Shown piece after piece: positions 1 to 7,682 of a stretch of 64,000 bases of DNA. Position 1 is the stretch's first letter; every line of letters begins with the position of its first letter. The position numbers were made by a program, and so were the translations under genes. Source of the DNA: Scytonema sp045865695 (GTDB lineage: Bacteria > Cyanobacteriota > Cyanobacteriia > Cyanobacteriales > Nostocaceae); contig NZ_BAACAP010000217.1 in assembly GCF_045865695.1 (NCBI RefSeq), positions 1 through 64,000 on the forward strand. The letters are read 5' to 3'. The notes below the pieces were generated by a model. That model saw only the letters and a list, made by a program, of their open reading frames with translations. It was not told the origin of the DNA and searched no databases.

Positions 1-95
1 AATCTTCCTCCATCCACCTTGGTTCAATCATATCTGGCTTTCCCCGAACGTTCTTAGACAACGGGTATCGTTAAGGGCGTTCCCCCCGTGAACGG

Positions 96-458
96 TTACC
101 ATTGATAGGTAGTAGAAGCCTGCAAACCACCGTCATCATCAAGAACATACGGTAATAGATCGCGATGAGTAAAGCCGTGAAAATTACCAAATTGCTGTTC
201 GAGACTTAAACATACTTTCTCAACTTGCCAAGAAATAAAGCAGAGTAAACAGCGTTGTGCTAATAAACTTTGTTGACTGGAATTATTCTGAGTTAACTCT
301 AGTAATCGCTTTTGGATGAATGTGTCTGATACTTCATCTATACTGATTAAATCAGCTAAGGTATCAACGAAAAATGTCTTCGCTATCTGGATTTCTCTAA
401 GTTGGCGATTTCCAGCGCTGTTCAGCATGACTAAAGTCCAGTATTCTAACTTGTTCAT
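96..458 (-). pseudogene. Truncated paralogue of the sigma/HTH-like protein at 15659
   Basis: This 120-residue reading frame matches the N-terminal part of the 474-aa protein at 15659-17083. Both have a Leu-Cys-x3-Ile-Ser stretch, then Phe-Gly, Phe-Thr-x2-Asp-Leu-Leu-Pro and Val-Leu-x-Asp-Asp-Gly in the same order and spacing. The similarity stops at the Asp-Asp-Gly motif and the frame ends about ten codons later, so the central and HTH-like C-terminal parts (about 350 residues) are missing. It could be a decayed copy or a short stand-alone version. The paralogue heads a DUF1822/CHAT cluster, so this may be the remnant of a second such cluster; that is inference. Confidence 0.5.
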
Positions 459-628
459 GAATTTGCTAATAATAATTAATAATTTTTACTTGGCTTTTCT
501 CCCTAACTATTGCTGTTATTGATTCTTAAATCTCAGCAGGTTAGGGATATGCAGTTTTATGAGTGCTAGAGATGTTACGTAGCCAGTCTCAATATGATTT
601 TTCTGTAAAGTTTGGACTTGGTGTCAAG

Positions 629-835
629 AATTGCATACCCCACATTCCTCCAGAAATATACATAAATGTAAGACAATAATCTAGTATTTCTACGCCAAAT
701 TACTAGCGAGAGCTAAGTGTTTGTCGTGTAATTCAGAATACTATAGAGGAAAACCATGAACTATCGGCTGAAGTTTGCTGTTTTGATTACATCTTCACTA
801 CTTTTGTCTGTTGCTGTTCCTTCTCTACTAAAAAC
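629..835 (+). repeat. 207-bp direct repeat, copy 1 (promoter plus signal-peptide start)
   Basis: The segment is highly similar to 1858-2064 and has the same length. It holds an upstream region, a purine-rich ribosome-binding stretch and the first 27 codons of a secreted protein. The two copies bracket the minus-strand gene pair at 949-1780. Confidence 0.85.
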
Positions 836-851
836 TGAACGTAAGGGATGA
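756..851 (+). pseudogene. Decapitated secreted-protein gene (signal peptide only), copy 1
   Basis: A 31-codon frame begins MNYRLKFAVLITSSLLLSVA, a clear Sec signal peptide with a Lys/Arg n-region and a hydrophobic core. It runs into unrelated sequence after residue 27 and stops at 849-851. Copy 2 at 1985 continues further into an Ala-Gln-Thr-Pro-type cleavage region. That start resembles the N-termini of secreted cyanobacterial TPR-CHAT proteins (family knowledge); the body of the gene is gone in both copies. Confidence 0.6.
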
Positions 852-948
852 TTCTGTGGTAGTGCTTCTAAGGAGTCGATCGTCTATGACGATTTGGAAT
901 AGCTTGACATCAGGTTCAGTTAAACACTTATAATATCAGTGGTAACGA

Positions 949-1335
949 CTATAGCAATAGCTGGGCAGTGCCAATAAATGAATTAATAATTTCTGACTCG
1001 GTTGTGTTTTGCTTTAGTTCAATGTGGACGTTATATCCTTGGTCATAAAACACTAACTCCTGATTTTGAGGAACGAGTGAACGCAGCCAAACTGCAAAAA
1101 ATGCACAATCTTCTAAATAACCATCTAGACTTACACCTTGCCTGTCTCTGTGTAAAGCCACTTCAAGCAGCCCATCACCAGCTACAGAGATCGATCCTTC
1201 AAGGCAATAATAGTCATCTGAGTTAGTAATTTGCTTTAGTTGAATATGTGACCATTTCTTCATAAGACAGTCAGCAAAATCTGACTGATTAATTTGCCAA
1301 TCCGTTTCTGCTGGTGGGGTGATTAAATATTCCAT
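949..1335 (-). CDS. Small acidic protein, candidate immunity partner of the 1358-1780 nuclease-like toxin
   Basis: This 128-residue protein has no signal peptide or membrane segment. It is acidic, rich in aromatic residues, and looks like a compact alpha/beta protein. It lies 22 bp downstream of the nuclease-like gene on the same strand, the usual toxin-then-immunity order of polymorphic toxin modules. I do not recognise the family. The immunity role is inferred only from order, size and charge. The pair sits between two copies of a 207-bp direct repeat, so it may have been inserted or duplicated as a unit. Confidence 0.5.
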   Translation of the reverse strand: MEYLITPPAETDWQINQSDFADCLMKKWSHIQLKQITNSDDYYCLEGSISVAGDGLLEVALHRDRQGVSLDGYLEDCAFFAVWLRSLVPQNQELVFYDQGYNVHIELKQNTTESEIINSFIGTAQLLL

Positions 1336-1357
1336 GGACTACCGACCTCTTTACCTA

Positions 1358-1780
1358 TTAAAACCTGACCACAACATGACCTTGTATATTATATTTTTTA
1401 AGTAAATTTTCAAAAAATGGTACTGCTTCTTGAATGTTAACAATTACCTGTAGTGACTCCACTGGTGTATTCGGGTCATTAATCACTGCTGCATAACGCC
1501 TAAATTCGTTTTCTACCTCATTAACTATTTTAGTACGAATAAAAGGCGGGATGTTAGAGCAACTTATATAGGGGCTACTAACAGGATTATCAATAAATTT
1601 TGCTTCGAGTAATTCTCCGGTTTGAGTATTTATTCCATCAGCCCATATTTGTTCTCCTCCGTCTTTAACTTGAATTTCCTCAGTACCGCAATGTCTGATT
1701 TGAAATTGATAACGTTGATTGTGAGTAGGGGTTGGTCTTTTGGGCAATGCTTTTATCCAGTTTTCGATACTTTCGCTCAT
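1358..1780 (-). CDS. Restriction-endonuclease-fold toxin-like protein (Tox-REase type)
   Basis: A 140-aa protein. Residues about 22-62 carry a Tyr-Gln start strand, then Trp-Ala-Asp-Gly and, about 12 residues on, Leu-Leu-Glu-Ala-Lys-Phe-Ile-Asp. The Asp and Glu-x-Lys spacing matches the PD-(D/E)XK core of Tox-REase-5-like toxin domains (family knowledge). The C-terminal half looks helical. Family members are DNA-cutting C-terminal domains of polymorphic toxins, or orphan cassettes. There is no delivery domain or signal peptide here, so this is an orphan cassette or a cytoplasmic toxin. The neighbour at 949-1335 is the likely antidote. Confidence 0.55.
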   Translation of the reverse strand: MSESIENWIKALPKRPTPTHNQRYQFQIRHCGTEEIQVKDGGEQIWADGINTQTGELLEAKFIDNPVSSPYISCSNIPPFIRTKIVNEVENEFRRYAAVINDPNTPVESLQVIVNIQEAVPFFENLLKKYNIQGHVVVRF

Positions 1781-1857
1781 TAATTGCCCACTACCAGTTA
1801 TCTTATATACTTAGTGATTTTAGCATTTGCTTTTGGCGCAAGCTGTACCCGGCTTAC

Positions 1858-2064
1858 AATTGCATACCCCACATTCCTCTAGAAATATACATAAATGTAA
1901 AACCATCATATAGTATTTATACGTAAAAATACTAGTGAGTGCTAGATATTTATCGTGTAACGCAGAATACCCTAGAGGTGAACTATGAACTATCGGCTTA
2001 AGTTTGCTGTTTTGATTACATCTTCACTACTTTTGTCTGTTGCTGTTCCTTCTCTACTGAAAAC
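1858..2064 (+). repeat. 207-bp direct repeat, copy 2
   Basis: The partner of 629-835, with equal length and scattered substitutions. The match ends at the same codon (27) of the signal-peptide frame. Confidence 0.85.
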
Positions 2065-2118
2065 AAGCGAGACAGTTATCTTAAGGGCTTTTGCACAAAC
2101 ACCGACGAGTGAAAACCG
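1985..2118 (+). pseudogene. Decapitated secreted-protein gene, copy 2, cut by an IS982 remnant
   Basis: The start is the same as copy 1, but it extends through a Phe-Ala-Gln-Thr-Pro segment typical of a signal-peptidase site followed by the mature start of secreted cyanobacterial TPR or CHAT proteins. At about 2118 the frame runs into antisense transposase sequence and ends at 2221. The gene body is absent, so insertion of the IS probably destroyed it. Confidence 0.6.
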
Positions 2119-2666
2119 CAAGGCGTTCAATGCACGCACATCAGAGGCACTACCTGGTAAAAACACAAATTCTACTGGAATTCCGCTTCTAGTGGTTAAT
2201 AATTGTATTTTAACCCCATAAAAATAACGTTTTTTAGATGCAATATAACCCCTGTATTCCTCTGACTTAATTAACCTCACATTGAAAATCCGAATATTAT
2301 CGCACATTAGCACAGGGAATGAGTCTAAAAGGTATTCAGTACAATCACTAGTCTCTTTTAGTATCATTCCTATTTGATGAAATAAATCGTTGATGAGCAT
2401 TGAAACGTTGTGTAATCTCCGTTCGCGAAGCGTGCCGACGAAGGAGGCATATGAAACGTGATTTTTCTAACATATAAGGGATGAATTTATGGTCTTTCAT
2501 ATAGCTGCAAGCCATGCTATGATTCCCACGCTCAGAATATCGCTGCAATCATTGCCGTTGTGATAATTTCAGCATCACTCATTTCACGGCGGCAGTCTTC
2601 ATGATGTCCGATCGCCTTTAACAAGTCGTCAATGATAGCATAGATGGTAATTATTTCATTAAGCAT
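2119..2666 (-). pseudogene. IS982-family transposase remnant
   Basis: Pieces of one transposase are readable in different minus-strand frames. A start at 2666 gives an N-terminal helix region; a second frame (about 2548-2450) has the His-x-Phe-Ile-Pro-x-Met-Leu-x-Lys-Ser-Arg-Phe block. A third frame (2400-2119) has Asp-Ser-Phe-Pro-Val, Cys-Asp-Asn-Ile-Arg-Ile, the Lys-Lys-Arg-Tyr-Phe-Tyr-Gly block and Pro-Gly-Ser-x-Ser-Asp-Val-Arg-Ala. These match the IS982/DDE order. The C-terminal catalytic third is missing and there are at least two frameshifts, one at an inserted repeat near 2421-2450. The element is dead. Confidence 0.75.
2416..2450. repeat. Short interspersed CGTTCGCGAAGCG-type repeat
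   Basis: The core CGTTCGCGAAGCG is a palindromic dispersed element frequent in filamentous cyanobacteria. It interrupts the IS982 remnant. A related copy lies in frame inside the ATPase gene at about 49678-49709. Confidence 0.55.
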
Positions 2667-2824
2667 ATTCCCCTCCTACATTTCTCTCTGGAGGGGATTT
2701 TATTGCTTTATCGACCCAAGCGATCGCCTAAATGCATAACTAGCAACTTGGGTTAGTACCAATCATAGGAACAAAGGGATAGCTGAGAACAGTTAGGAAG
2801 TAGCACATTACTCAGTCGCTGAAC

Positions 2825-2879
2825 TATACCGTCTAGACGGTGTATCAAACACAAATTTACTATACCGTCCAGACGGTAT
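2825..2879. promoter_or_regulatory. Two TetR-type operator-like palindromes
   Basis: ACCGTCTAGACGGT (2828-2841) is a perfect palindrome. ATACCGTCCAGACGGTAT (2862-2879) is the same element with one central mismatch. Their centres are 36 bp apart. The ACCGTC-n2-GACGGT form is typical of TetR-family operators. No tetR gene is visible nearby. The first downstream gene on the + strand is the dehydrogenase at 3057, about 180 bp away. Confidence 0.55.
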
Positions 2880-3056
2880 TAAAGCAAGAGATAATTCTCC
2901 GTCTTTCGAGAGATTAATTGATTGGCGATATATACTTATTTGAAAAACTGTAATAAAAATTACTATGCACTAACTATCCCCTAATTTCTGGAGTGTTATA
3001 TTTATTTTGGTTGATTCACTTATCTAATCGAGATTTTCCACCTACACTTATTAACT

Positions 3057-4010
3057 ATGAAAGGACTTTGGCTCGAAAACAACCAAATTCAACTCCGTAC
3101 CAACATCGCTATTCCCGAACCACCACCGGGAGAAGCTTTAGTACGTGTTTTGTGTGCTGGTATCTGTAACACCGACATAGAACTTAAGAGAGGTTACTAT
3201 CCCTACGCTGGTATTCTTGGACATGAATTTGTTGGTGTTGTTGAACAAGGACCAGAGCACCTAGTGAATCAACGTGTAGTTGGAGAAATCAACGCTGTTT
3301 GCGGACAGTGTAGGTTCTGTCGTAGGGGACAACCTACTCATTGCGAAAATCGTACTGTTCTTGGTATTGTCAACCGCAATGGAGCTTTTGCTGATTATCT
3401 GACTTTACCCATAGAGAACCTATATCGGGTACCTGACAATATTCCTACAGAAGTCGCAACTTTTACAGAACCTTTAGCAGCAGCGTTGGAAATTCAGCAG
3501 CAGATACAGTTATGCCCTGACGATCGAGTACTCGTTGTTGGTGATGGTAAACTGGGGCAATTAGTAGCGCAGACAATAGCTTTAACTGGGTGCGAGCTTT
3601 TAGCCGTGGGACGTCATCGAGACAAACTTGCTAACTTAGAGGACAGGGGTATTAAAACTGGTTTAGTTGATGCGGTTAAAGACAAAACTTTTGATATTTC
3701 GGTAGAATGCACTGGTAACTCTGAAGGATTTGCCATTGCTCTTCGCGCCTTGCGTCCAAGAGGAACTCTCGTACTCAAAAGTACATATGCAGGTAACCTG
3801 AGCTTTGATGCTTCTTCTTTAGTTGTGGACGAAATCACTTTAGTTGGCTCTCGTTGCGGTTCCTTTCAACCCGCGATCGAACTTCTAGCACAAGAAAGAG
3901 TAAATGTAAAACCCCTCATTCATGCACGTTATCCCCTTACAGAAGGGCTGGCTGCTTTTGAACGCGCTCAAGGTAAAGGCGTGTTAAAAGTTTTATTGGA
4001 CATCGGTTAG
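3057..4010 (+). CDS. Zinc-dependent medium-chain dehydrogenase
   Basis: A 317-aa protein of the alcohol/polyol/threonine dehydrogenase superfamily. Visible features are Cys-Ala-Gly-Ile-Cys-Asn-Thr-Asp (catalytic zinc ligand, residues ~37-44), Gly-His-Glu-Phe (~56-59), four cysteines in Cys-x2-Cys-x2-Cys-x7-Cys (structural zinc, ~83-96) and Val-Val-Gly-Asp-Gly-Lys-Leu-Gly (Rossmann loop, ~165). It probably oxidises an alcohol or polyol with NAD(P). At 317 residues it is somewhat shorter than the usual 340-350. The substrate cannot be read from sequence. TetR-like palindromes lie upstream. The GNAT gene follows after 22 bp. Confidence 0.85.
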   Translation: MKGLWLENNQIQLRTNIAIPEPPPGEALVRVLCAGICNTDIELKRGYYPYAGILGHEFVGVVEQGPEHLVNQRVVGEINAVCGQCRFCRRGQPTHCENRTVLGIVNRNGAFADYLTLPIENLYRVPDNIPTEVATFTEPLAAALEIQQQIQLCPDDRVLVVGDGKLGQLVAQTIALTGCELLAVGRHRDKLANLEDRGIKTGLVDAVKDKTFDISVECTGNSEGFAIALRALRPRGTLVLKSTYAGNLSFDASSLVVDEITLVGSRCGSFQPAIELLAQERVNVKPLIHARYPLTEGLAAFERAQGKGVLKVLLDIG

Positions 4011-4032
4011 CGGGGAGTGGTGAGTTCAGTCT

Positions 4033-4497
4033 ATGAAAAGTAGAGTTTCAATTGTCGATTACTCAAACGAACATCGCCCTGCAATTCGCAGGATTCTCGA
4101 ACATATAGGCTGGGCAGAGCAATACATTATTGCTAGCGAATACAATGCTGACATTTTTTCTCAGAATTCTAATATATATGGCATATACGTTGCTATTCAC
4201 AGCGATATCGCGATTGGATTCATCTACGTGCAATTCCATGTTTGGAATCAACTTGCTCAAATTCAAGGATTGGCAGTCGATCCAACCTATCACAGACAAG
4301 GTATAGCAAGAGCACTAGTAGATAAAGCAGAAGCTTTTGCACTTTGCAAAAAGGCACGAGGTATTTATGTTGATACGCCAGTTTCAAATGCTTTAGGACG
4401 AAGCTTCTACGAAGCCGTTGGTTATCAGTGTGCATACATCATGCCGCGTTATTACGAAGATACTCTTGATGGAGTAACGTATCAAAATTTTTTTTGA
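4033..4497 (+). CDS. GNAT-family N-acetyltransferase
   Basis: A 154-aa acyl-CoA-dependent acetyltransferase. Motif A is Leu-Ala-Val-Asp-Pro-x-Tyr-His-Arg-Gln-Gly-Ile-Ala-Arg-Ala-Leu (~91-106), carrying the pyrophosphate-binding Gln-x2-Gly-x-Ala. Motif B is Asn-Ala-Leu-Gly-Arg-Ser-Phe-Tyr-Glu-Ala-Val-Gly-Tyr (~120-132). Length is normal for a single GNAT domain. It starts 22 bp after the dehydrogenase and may be co-transcribed with it. The substrate is unknown. Confidence 0.85.
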   Translation: MKSRVSIVDYSNEHRPAIRRILEHIGWAEQYIIASEYNADIFSQNSNIYGIYVAIHSDIAIGFIYVQFHVWNQLAQIQGLAVDPTYHRQGIARALVDKAEAFALCKKARGIYVDTPVSNALGRSFYEAVGYQCAYIMPRYYEDTLDGVTYQNFF

Positions 4498-5240
4498 ATT
4501 TAAAGAGTAAATTAAGTGCGCTCTCTGCACATTGAGAGATTACTACTGAAAACTCATATCCTGTAGTTTAAAAGAATTACAAAAATTTACAATTGAGCGG
4601 CAACATATAAGGATGCTCGTGGCATAAATTTCTGTCAATAAAGAATAGGTTGTATAGAAAATTCCACCCTCAAAGCTGAATAGCAAGCAAAATTCCACTT
4701 AGTTACTGCTGTAGTTGCCGAAAATTTTTAATGATGAATTAGTTTGTAAAACAGCTTGTAATTTTGTTAATTATTTTTTCTCTAGTTTTTTGATGCTAGT
4801 GCTTGTAATGTATGATATTTGATAAGAAAAAACACATGAAATTGTGTAGTTTATATTTTTAGTTTAGAGGAGATGTATCAACTATACAAATAAGTCAAAA
4901 AGTTAGTTAAGCTCGTGGAGGATAATGTTTGGTTTTATTGGAGATATCATCGAAGCAGCTTTGAGGTATTAATTGTTGGCAGGTAAGAACCACAAATACC
5001 GCCAAATTATTATGTTATCTAGGTTTGAGGGTAATTTGAAGCTGGCTTTGAGATGTTCATCTACACACCTCGCCCAATCCCTGAAACCCTATATTTTCCG
5101 TTGAGGTGTGTCGATTGCCCACTGAGTAAGGATTTGAGGTATGTGTTTTGCTCAATTTTACACGACTTGCATCATGTTTTTCAGAGGTGTGTCGATTTGG
5201 CGTCTAAAACCCTTACTGGGTAAGGTCTCCTAGATGAACC
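4498..5240 (+). promoter_or_regulatory. Gene-poor AT-rich gap ending in the probable leader of CRISPR array 1
   Basis: No convincing gene was seen, except a possible 15-codon frame (4925-4972, MFGFIGDIIEAALRY) after a GGAGG. The last ~150 bp before the array repeat the stretch GAGGTGTGTCGATT at about 5103 and 5186 and have a CCCTTACTGGGTAAGG palindrome just before the first repeat. The leader is placed on this side because degenerate repeats lie at the other end. Confidence 0.5.
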
Positions 5241-5843
5241 CCACCGATTGGGTTAATTCGGAATAATTGGAAACAGATAAGAACGTCCTACTCCTCTGGG
5301 ATAACGCTCCCTCCACCGATTGGGTTAATTCGGAATAATTGGAAACATTCTTATTTATAATTGAGCTAAAACCTCCTCTCAAAGTTGCCACCGATTGGGT
5401 TAATTCGGAATAATTGGAAACATTGTAAGAGTTACCTGATCCAGTTAAACTGCTATTTCCCACCGATTGGGTTAATTCGGAATAATTGGAAACATTTTAC
5501 AGTCCGGCCTGTAAAGCCTCCGGATAGGTGAAGCCACCGATTGGGTTAATTCGGAATAATTGGAAACAAGAGGAGCCTCAGCAACTACTTTAGTAGAAGT
5601 GGGAAACCACCGATTGGGTTAATTCGGAATAATTGGAAACAATTTTTAGAAGCAAAGAAGATCCAGCAAACCCAACAATACCCCCACCGATTGGGTTAAT
5701 TCGGAATAATTGGAAACTGGTATGGCTTTTGAATACTAGGTGGCACAATTACCCCACCGATTGAGTTAATTCGGAATAATTGGAAACTGAAGCCACTTTC
5801 CAGAGTTAATGAGCCTGCATAGAAACCCCACCGATTGAGTTAG
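5241..5843 (+). CRISPR. CRISPR array 1: 8 full repeats plus one truncated repeat
   Basis: Repeats of 34 bp begin CCACCGATTGGG and end AATAATTGGAAAC. They start at 5241, 5313, 5388, 5460, 5534, 5607, 5684 and 5754, with a 16-bp decayed copy at 5828. Spacers are 36-43 bp. The eighth repeat has a G-to-A change and the ninth is cut off, so the old, leader-distal end is on the right and transcription is probably rightwards. The repeat ends in GGAAAC, as expected in that orientation. No cas gene is adjacent. The repeat family differs from the two large arrays at 37.9 and 47.3 kb. The array runs straight into the 3' end of the DUF4276 gene. Confidence 0.95.
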
Positions 5844-6476
5844 TTACTTACTATCCTCAGTAGAAGTTTCTATCATTTCTATAAGCATAGTGAAAAAGCG
5901 ATCGCAATAAGGAGAAGCGCTACGTACTTTGTTAGTATTTAATAGTTCTAAAAGTTTGGAAGCGTGTTTAATTTTTTGATACTCCCCCTTAGATGTATTG
6001 CAAGTTGCATTTTTTAAGCATGGTTCCAAGCTATCTTTATCAATAGTTTCTACATTAGAATTTTTAGGGAGTACATTTTCCTTAAATCCTCGTCCGTAAA
6101 ATTTTTTAAGAGTATCGATGTCAGCAATAAACCATGCTTCCATTGCTTGAACCATTAAATGACAATAGCAATTATCAATTTCTGGTATCTCCCAATTATC
6201 CCTATTCTTTAAATGCTCCCAAGGAGATTTTTTAACTGGAGCTTCTGCATCAACAAGCAGCACATTAATAGCATCTGGATGAGATTTCAAAGCATTCTTA
6301 AAGTCGCGAAATGCGTTATTACGAGAACCACAAACAGTAATTCCCCATTTTATCTTTTTACTACGTGCTAATTTCACAATCTCTTGTAAAAAATTGCTAA
6401 ATCCTTCACGAATCAAAGCCTTGGTATTTTTTCCATCGCCACCACCTTCAATGTAGAGACGAATCTCCTTTACCAT
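5844..6476 (-). CDS. DUF4276 family protein (TOPRIM-like), partner of the AAA ATPase
   Basis: A 210-aa protein. The N-terminus has Ile-Glu-Gly-Gly-Gly-Asp (residues ~8-13) and a later Leu-Leu-Val-Asp-Ala-Glu-Ala (~73-79), the acidic positions expected of a TOPRIM-like fold. Trp-Glu-His-Leu and Met-Glu-Ala-Trp-Phe are DUF4276-typical. Its start overlaps the end of the ATPase gene by 7 bp, so the two are translationally coupled. Pairs of an SMC/ABC-type AAA protein with a TOPRIM partner occur in defence systems such as PARIS and OLD-like nucleases (family knowledge). A defence role here is inference. The 3' end touches the last decayed repeat of CRISPR array 1. Confidence 0.75.
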   Translation of the reverse strand: MVKEIRLYIEGGGDGKNTKALIREGFSNFLQEIVKLARSKKIKWGITVCGSRNNAFRDFKNALKSHPDAINVLLVDAEAPVKKSPWEHLKNRDNWEIPEIDNCYCHLMVQAMEAWFIADIDTLKKFYGRGFKENVLPKNSNVETIDKDSLEPCLKNATCNTSKGEYQKIKHASKLLELLNTNKVRSASPYCDRFFTMLIEMIETSTEDSK

Positions 6477-7651
6477 CGGGTTCCTCCGATTTCACCCATC
6501 CGCCACAGATCGCCAAGAGTATAATTTTCCAGCCAATTCTTTAACCTCTCTGGTTCAAGGCGACGTAAATGGCTTCCCTTGTCATCTCTTTCACAAACCA
6601 ACACTGATTCGGGTGGAATTGCAGAAACTAAAGCATCAGAATGAGTTGTTACAATCAGTTGCGTTCTTTGAGATGCGTCAATAAGCATCTCTGCAATTGT
6701 AGGTAGAATATCTGGATGTAGACCTATTTCTGGTTCTTCAATACAAATAAGAGGTGGTGGAGTTGGGTCAAGAAGTAAAGCCATTAAAAATAAATACCGT
6801 AATGTACCATCAGATAACCGGTTTGCGGGAATTGGTTGCGTAAGCCCTTGTTCGCGGATAAATATTTGTGCCGTACCACCGTATACTTTTATATTAAGTT
6901 CTTCGGCAATTTCGTAAAATTTCTTAAGTTGGTCTATAACTTGTCTATTTCCTAACTCGTATTGTAAGTTATTTAGAAACAAACCAAGATTACTTGCATC
7001 CTCAAAAAGAGGATGTTCTACTAAATCAGTCTTTTGAGGTTTACGTATTTCTGATTGTTGTCCTACATCCCATTCTCGATAAATTCCTATACTAGAAAAT
7101 TTATGGCTTAAATAGGAAAGTTCAGGATACAACTCTGGCTCTTTTCTTTGTGATAAAATTGACTGATCTATAATTAGCCGTTCTGGTACTATAGACCGTC
7201 GTATCTGTTGTACTAAATTATCTGATTTTACTTTTAAAACTGGGTGACCGCTTTGATAACGATAATAAAATTCATTATTGTTTTCACTGATAGATGAATA
7301 TTCGTTTTCTATTTCTTCTTCGATGAGTTCGAGCCTTCGACCAACTATAGTGAACATTAATCTATAGGATAACGGTTGATTTGGGTACTCAACAATAACT
7401 TGTATTTTAGCGACTGGAACCCCTTTATCACCTTTCCAAAAAAACTCACTAATACCTCCTCCTTGACGAAATGGAACTAGTAAGTCTGTGGGTGTAGCCC
7501 TTAAAATATTTAGCGCTTCAATTAAATTGGATTTACCAGATGCATTAGAACCAATTAATACATTCAACGGTTGTAGTTCAATTTCTTCTGCTTTACCATA
7601 AGATAAGAGATTTTCTAATTGCAAGCTATGGATAAATCTTTTACCTTCCAT
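6470..7651 (-). CDS. AAA family ATPase (AAA_21 / ABC-SMC type)
   Basis: A 393-aa protein. Walker A is Gly-Ser-Asn-Ala-Ser-Gly-Lys-Ser-Asn (~33-41). The signature-like Arg-Leu-Ser-Asp-Gly-Thr-Leu-Arg lies near 278-285, Walker B Leu-Ile-Cys-Ile-Glu-Glu-Pro-Glu near 301-308, and the switch His in Thr-Thr-His-Ser near 335-338. It is probably a dimeric ATPase that senses or scaffolds and controls the coupled DUF4276 protein. It is the first gene of the pair. The gap to the permease at 7683 is only 31 bp, so it might be read from the permease promoter. Confidence 0.85.
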   Translation of the reverse strand: MEGKRFIHSLQLENLLSYGKAEEIELQPLNVLIGSNASGKSNLIEALNILRATPTDLLVPFRQGGGISEFFWKGDKGVPVAKIQVIVEYPNQPLSYRLMFTIVGRRLELIEEEIENEYSSISENNNEFYYRYQSGHPVLKVKSDNLVQQIRRSIVPERLIIDQSILSQRKEPELYPELSYLSHKFSSIGIYREWDVGQQSEIRKPQKTDLVEHPLFEDASNLGLFLNNLQYELGNRQVIDQLKKFYEIAEELNIKVYGGTAQIFIREQGLTQPIPANRLSDGTLRYLFLMALLLDPTPPPLICIEEPEIGLHPDILPTIAEMLIDASQRTQLIVTTHSDALVSAIPPESVLVCERDDKGSHLRRLEPERLKNWLENYTLGDLWRMGEIGGTRW

Positions 7652-7682
7652 CTAAATCCCTCTCGATTATTTGTTATCTACA

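Noticed and set aside
4925..4972. 15-codon frame after GGAGG
   Set aside because: Too short to support as a gene; noted only in the gap entry.
5230..5463. 77-codon frame with repeated Val-Ser-Asn-Tyr-Ser-Glu-Leu-Thr-Gln-Ser-Val
   Set aside because: It reads across repeats and spacers of CRISPR array 1.
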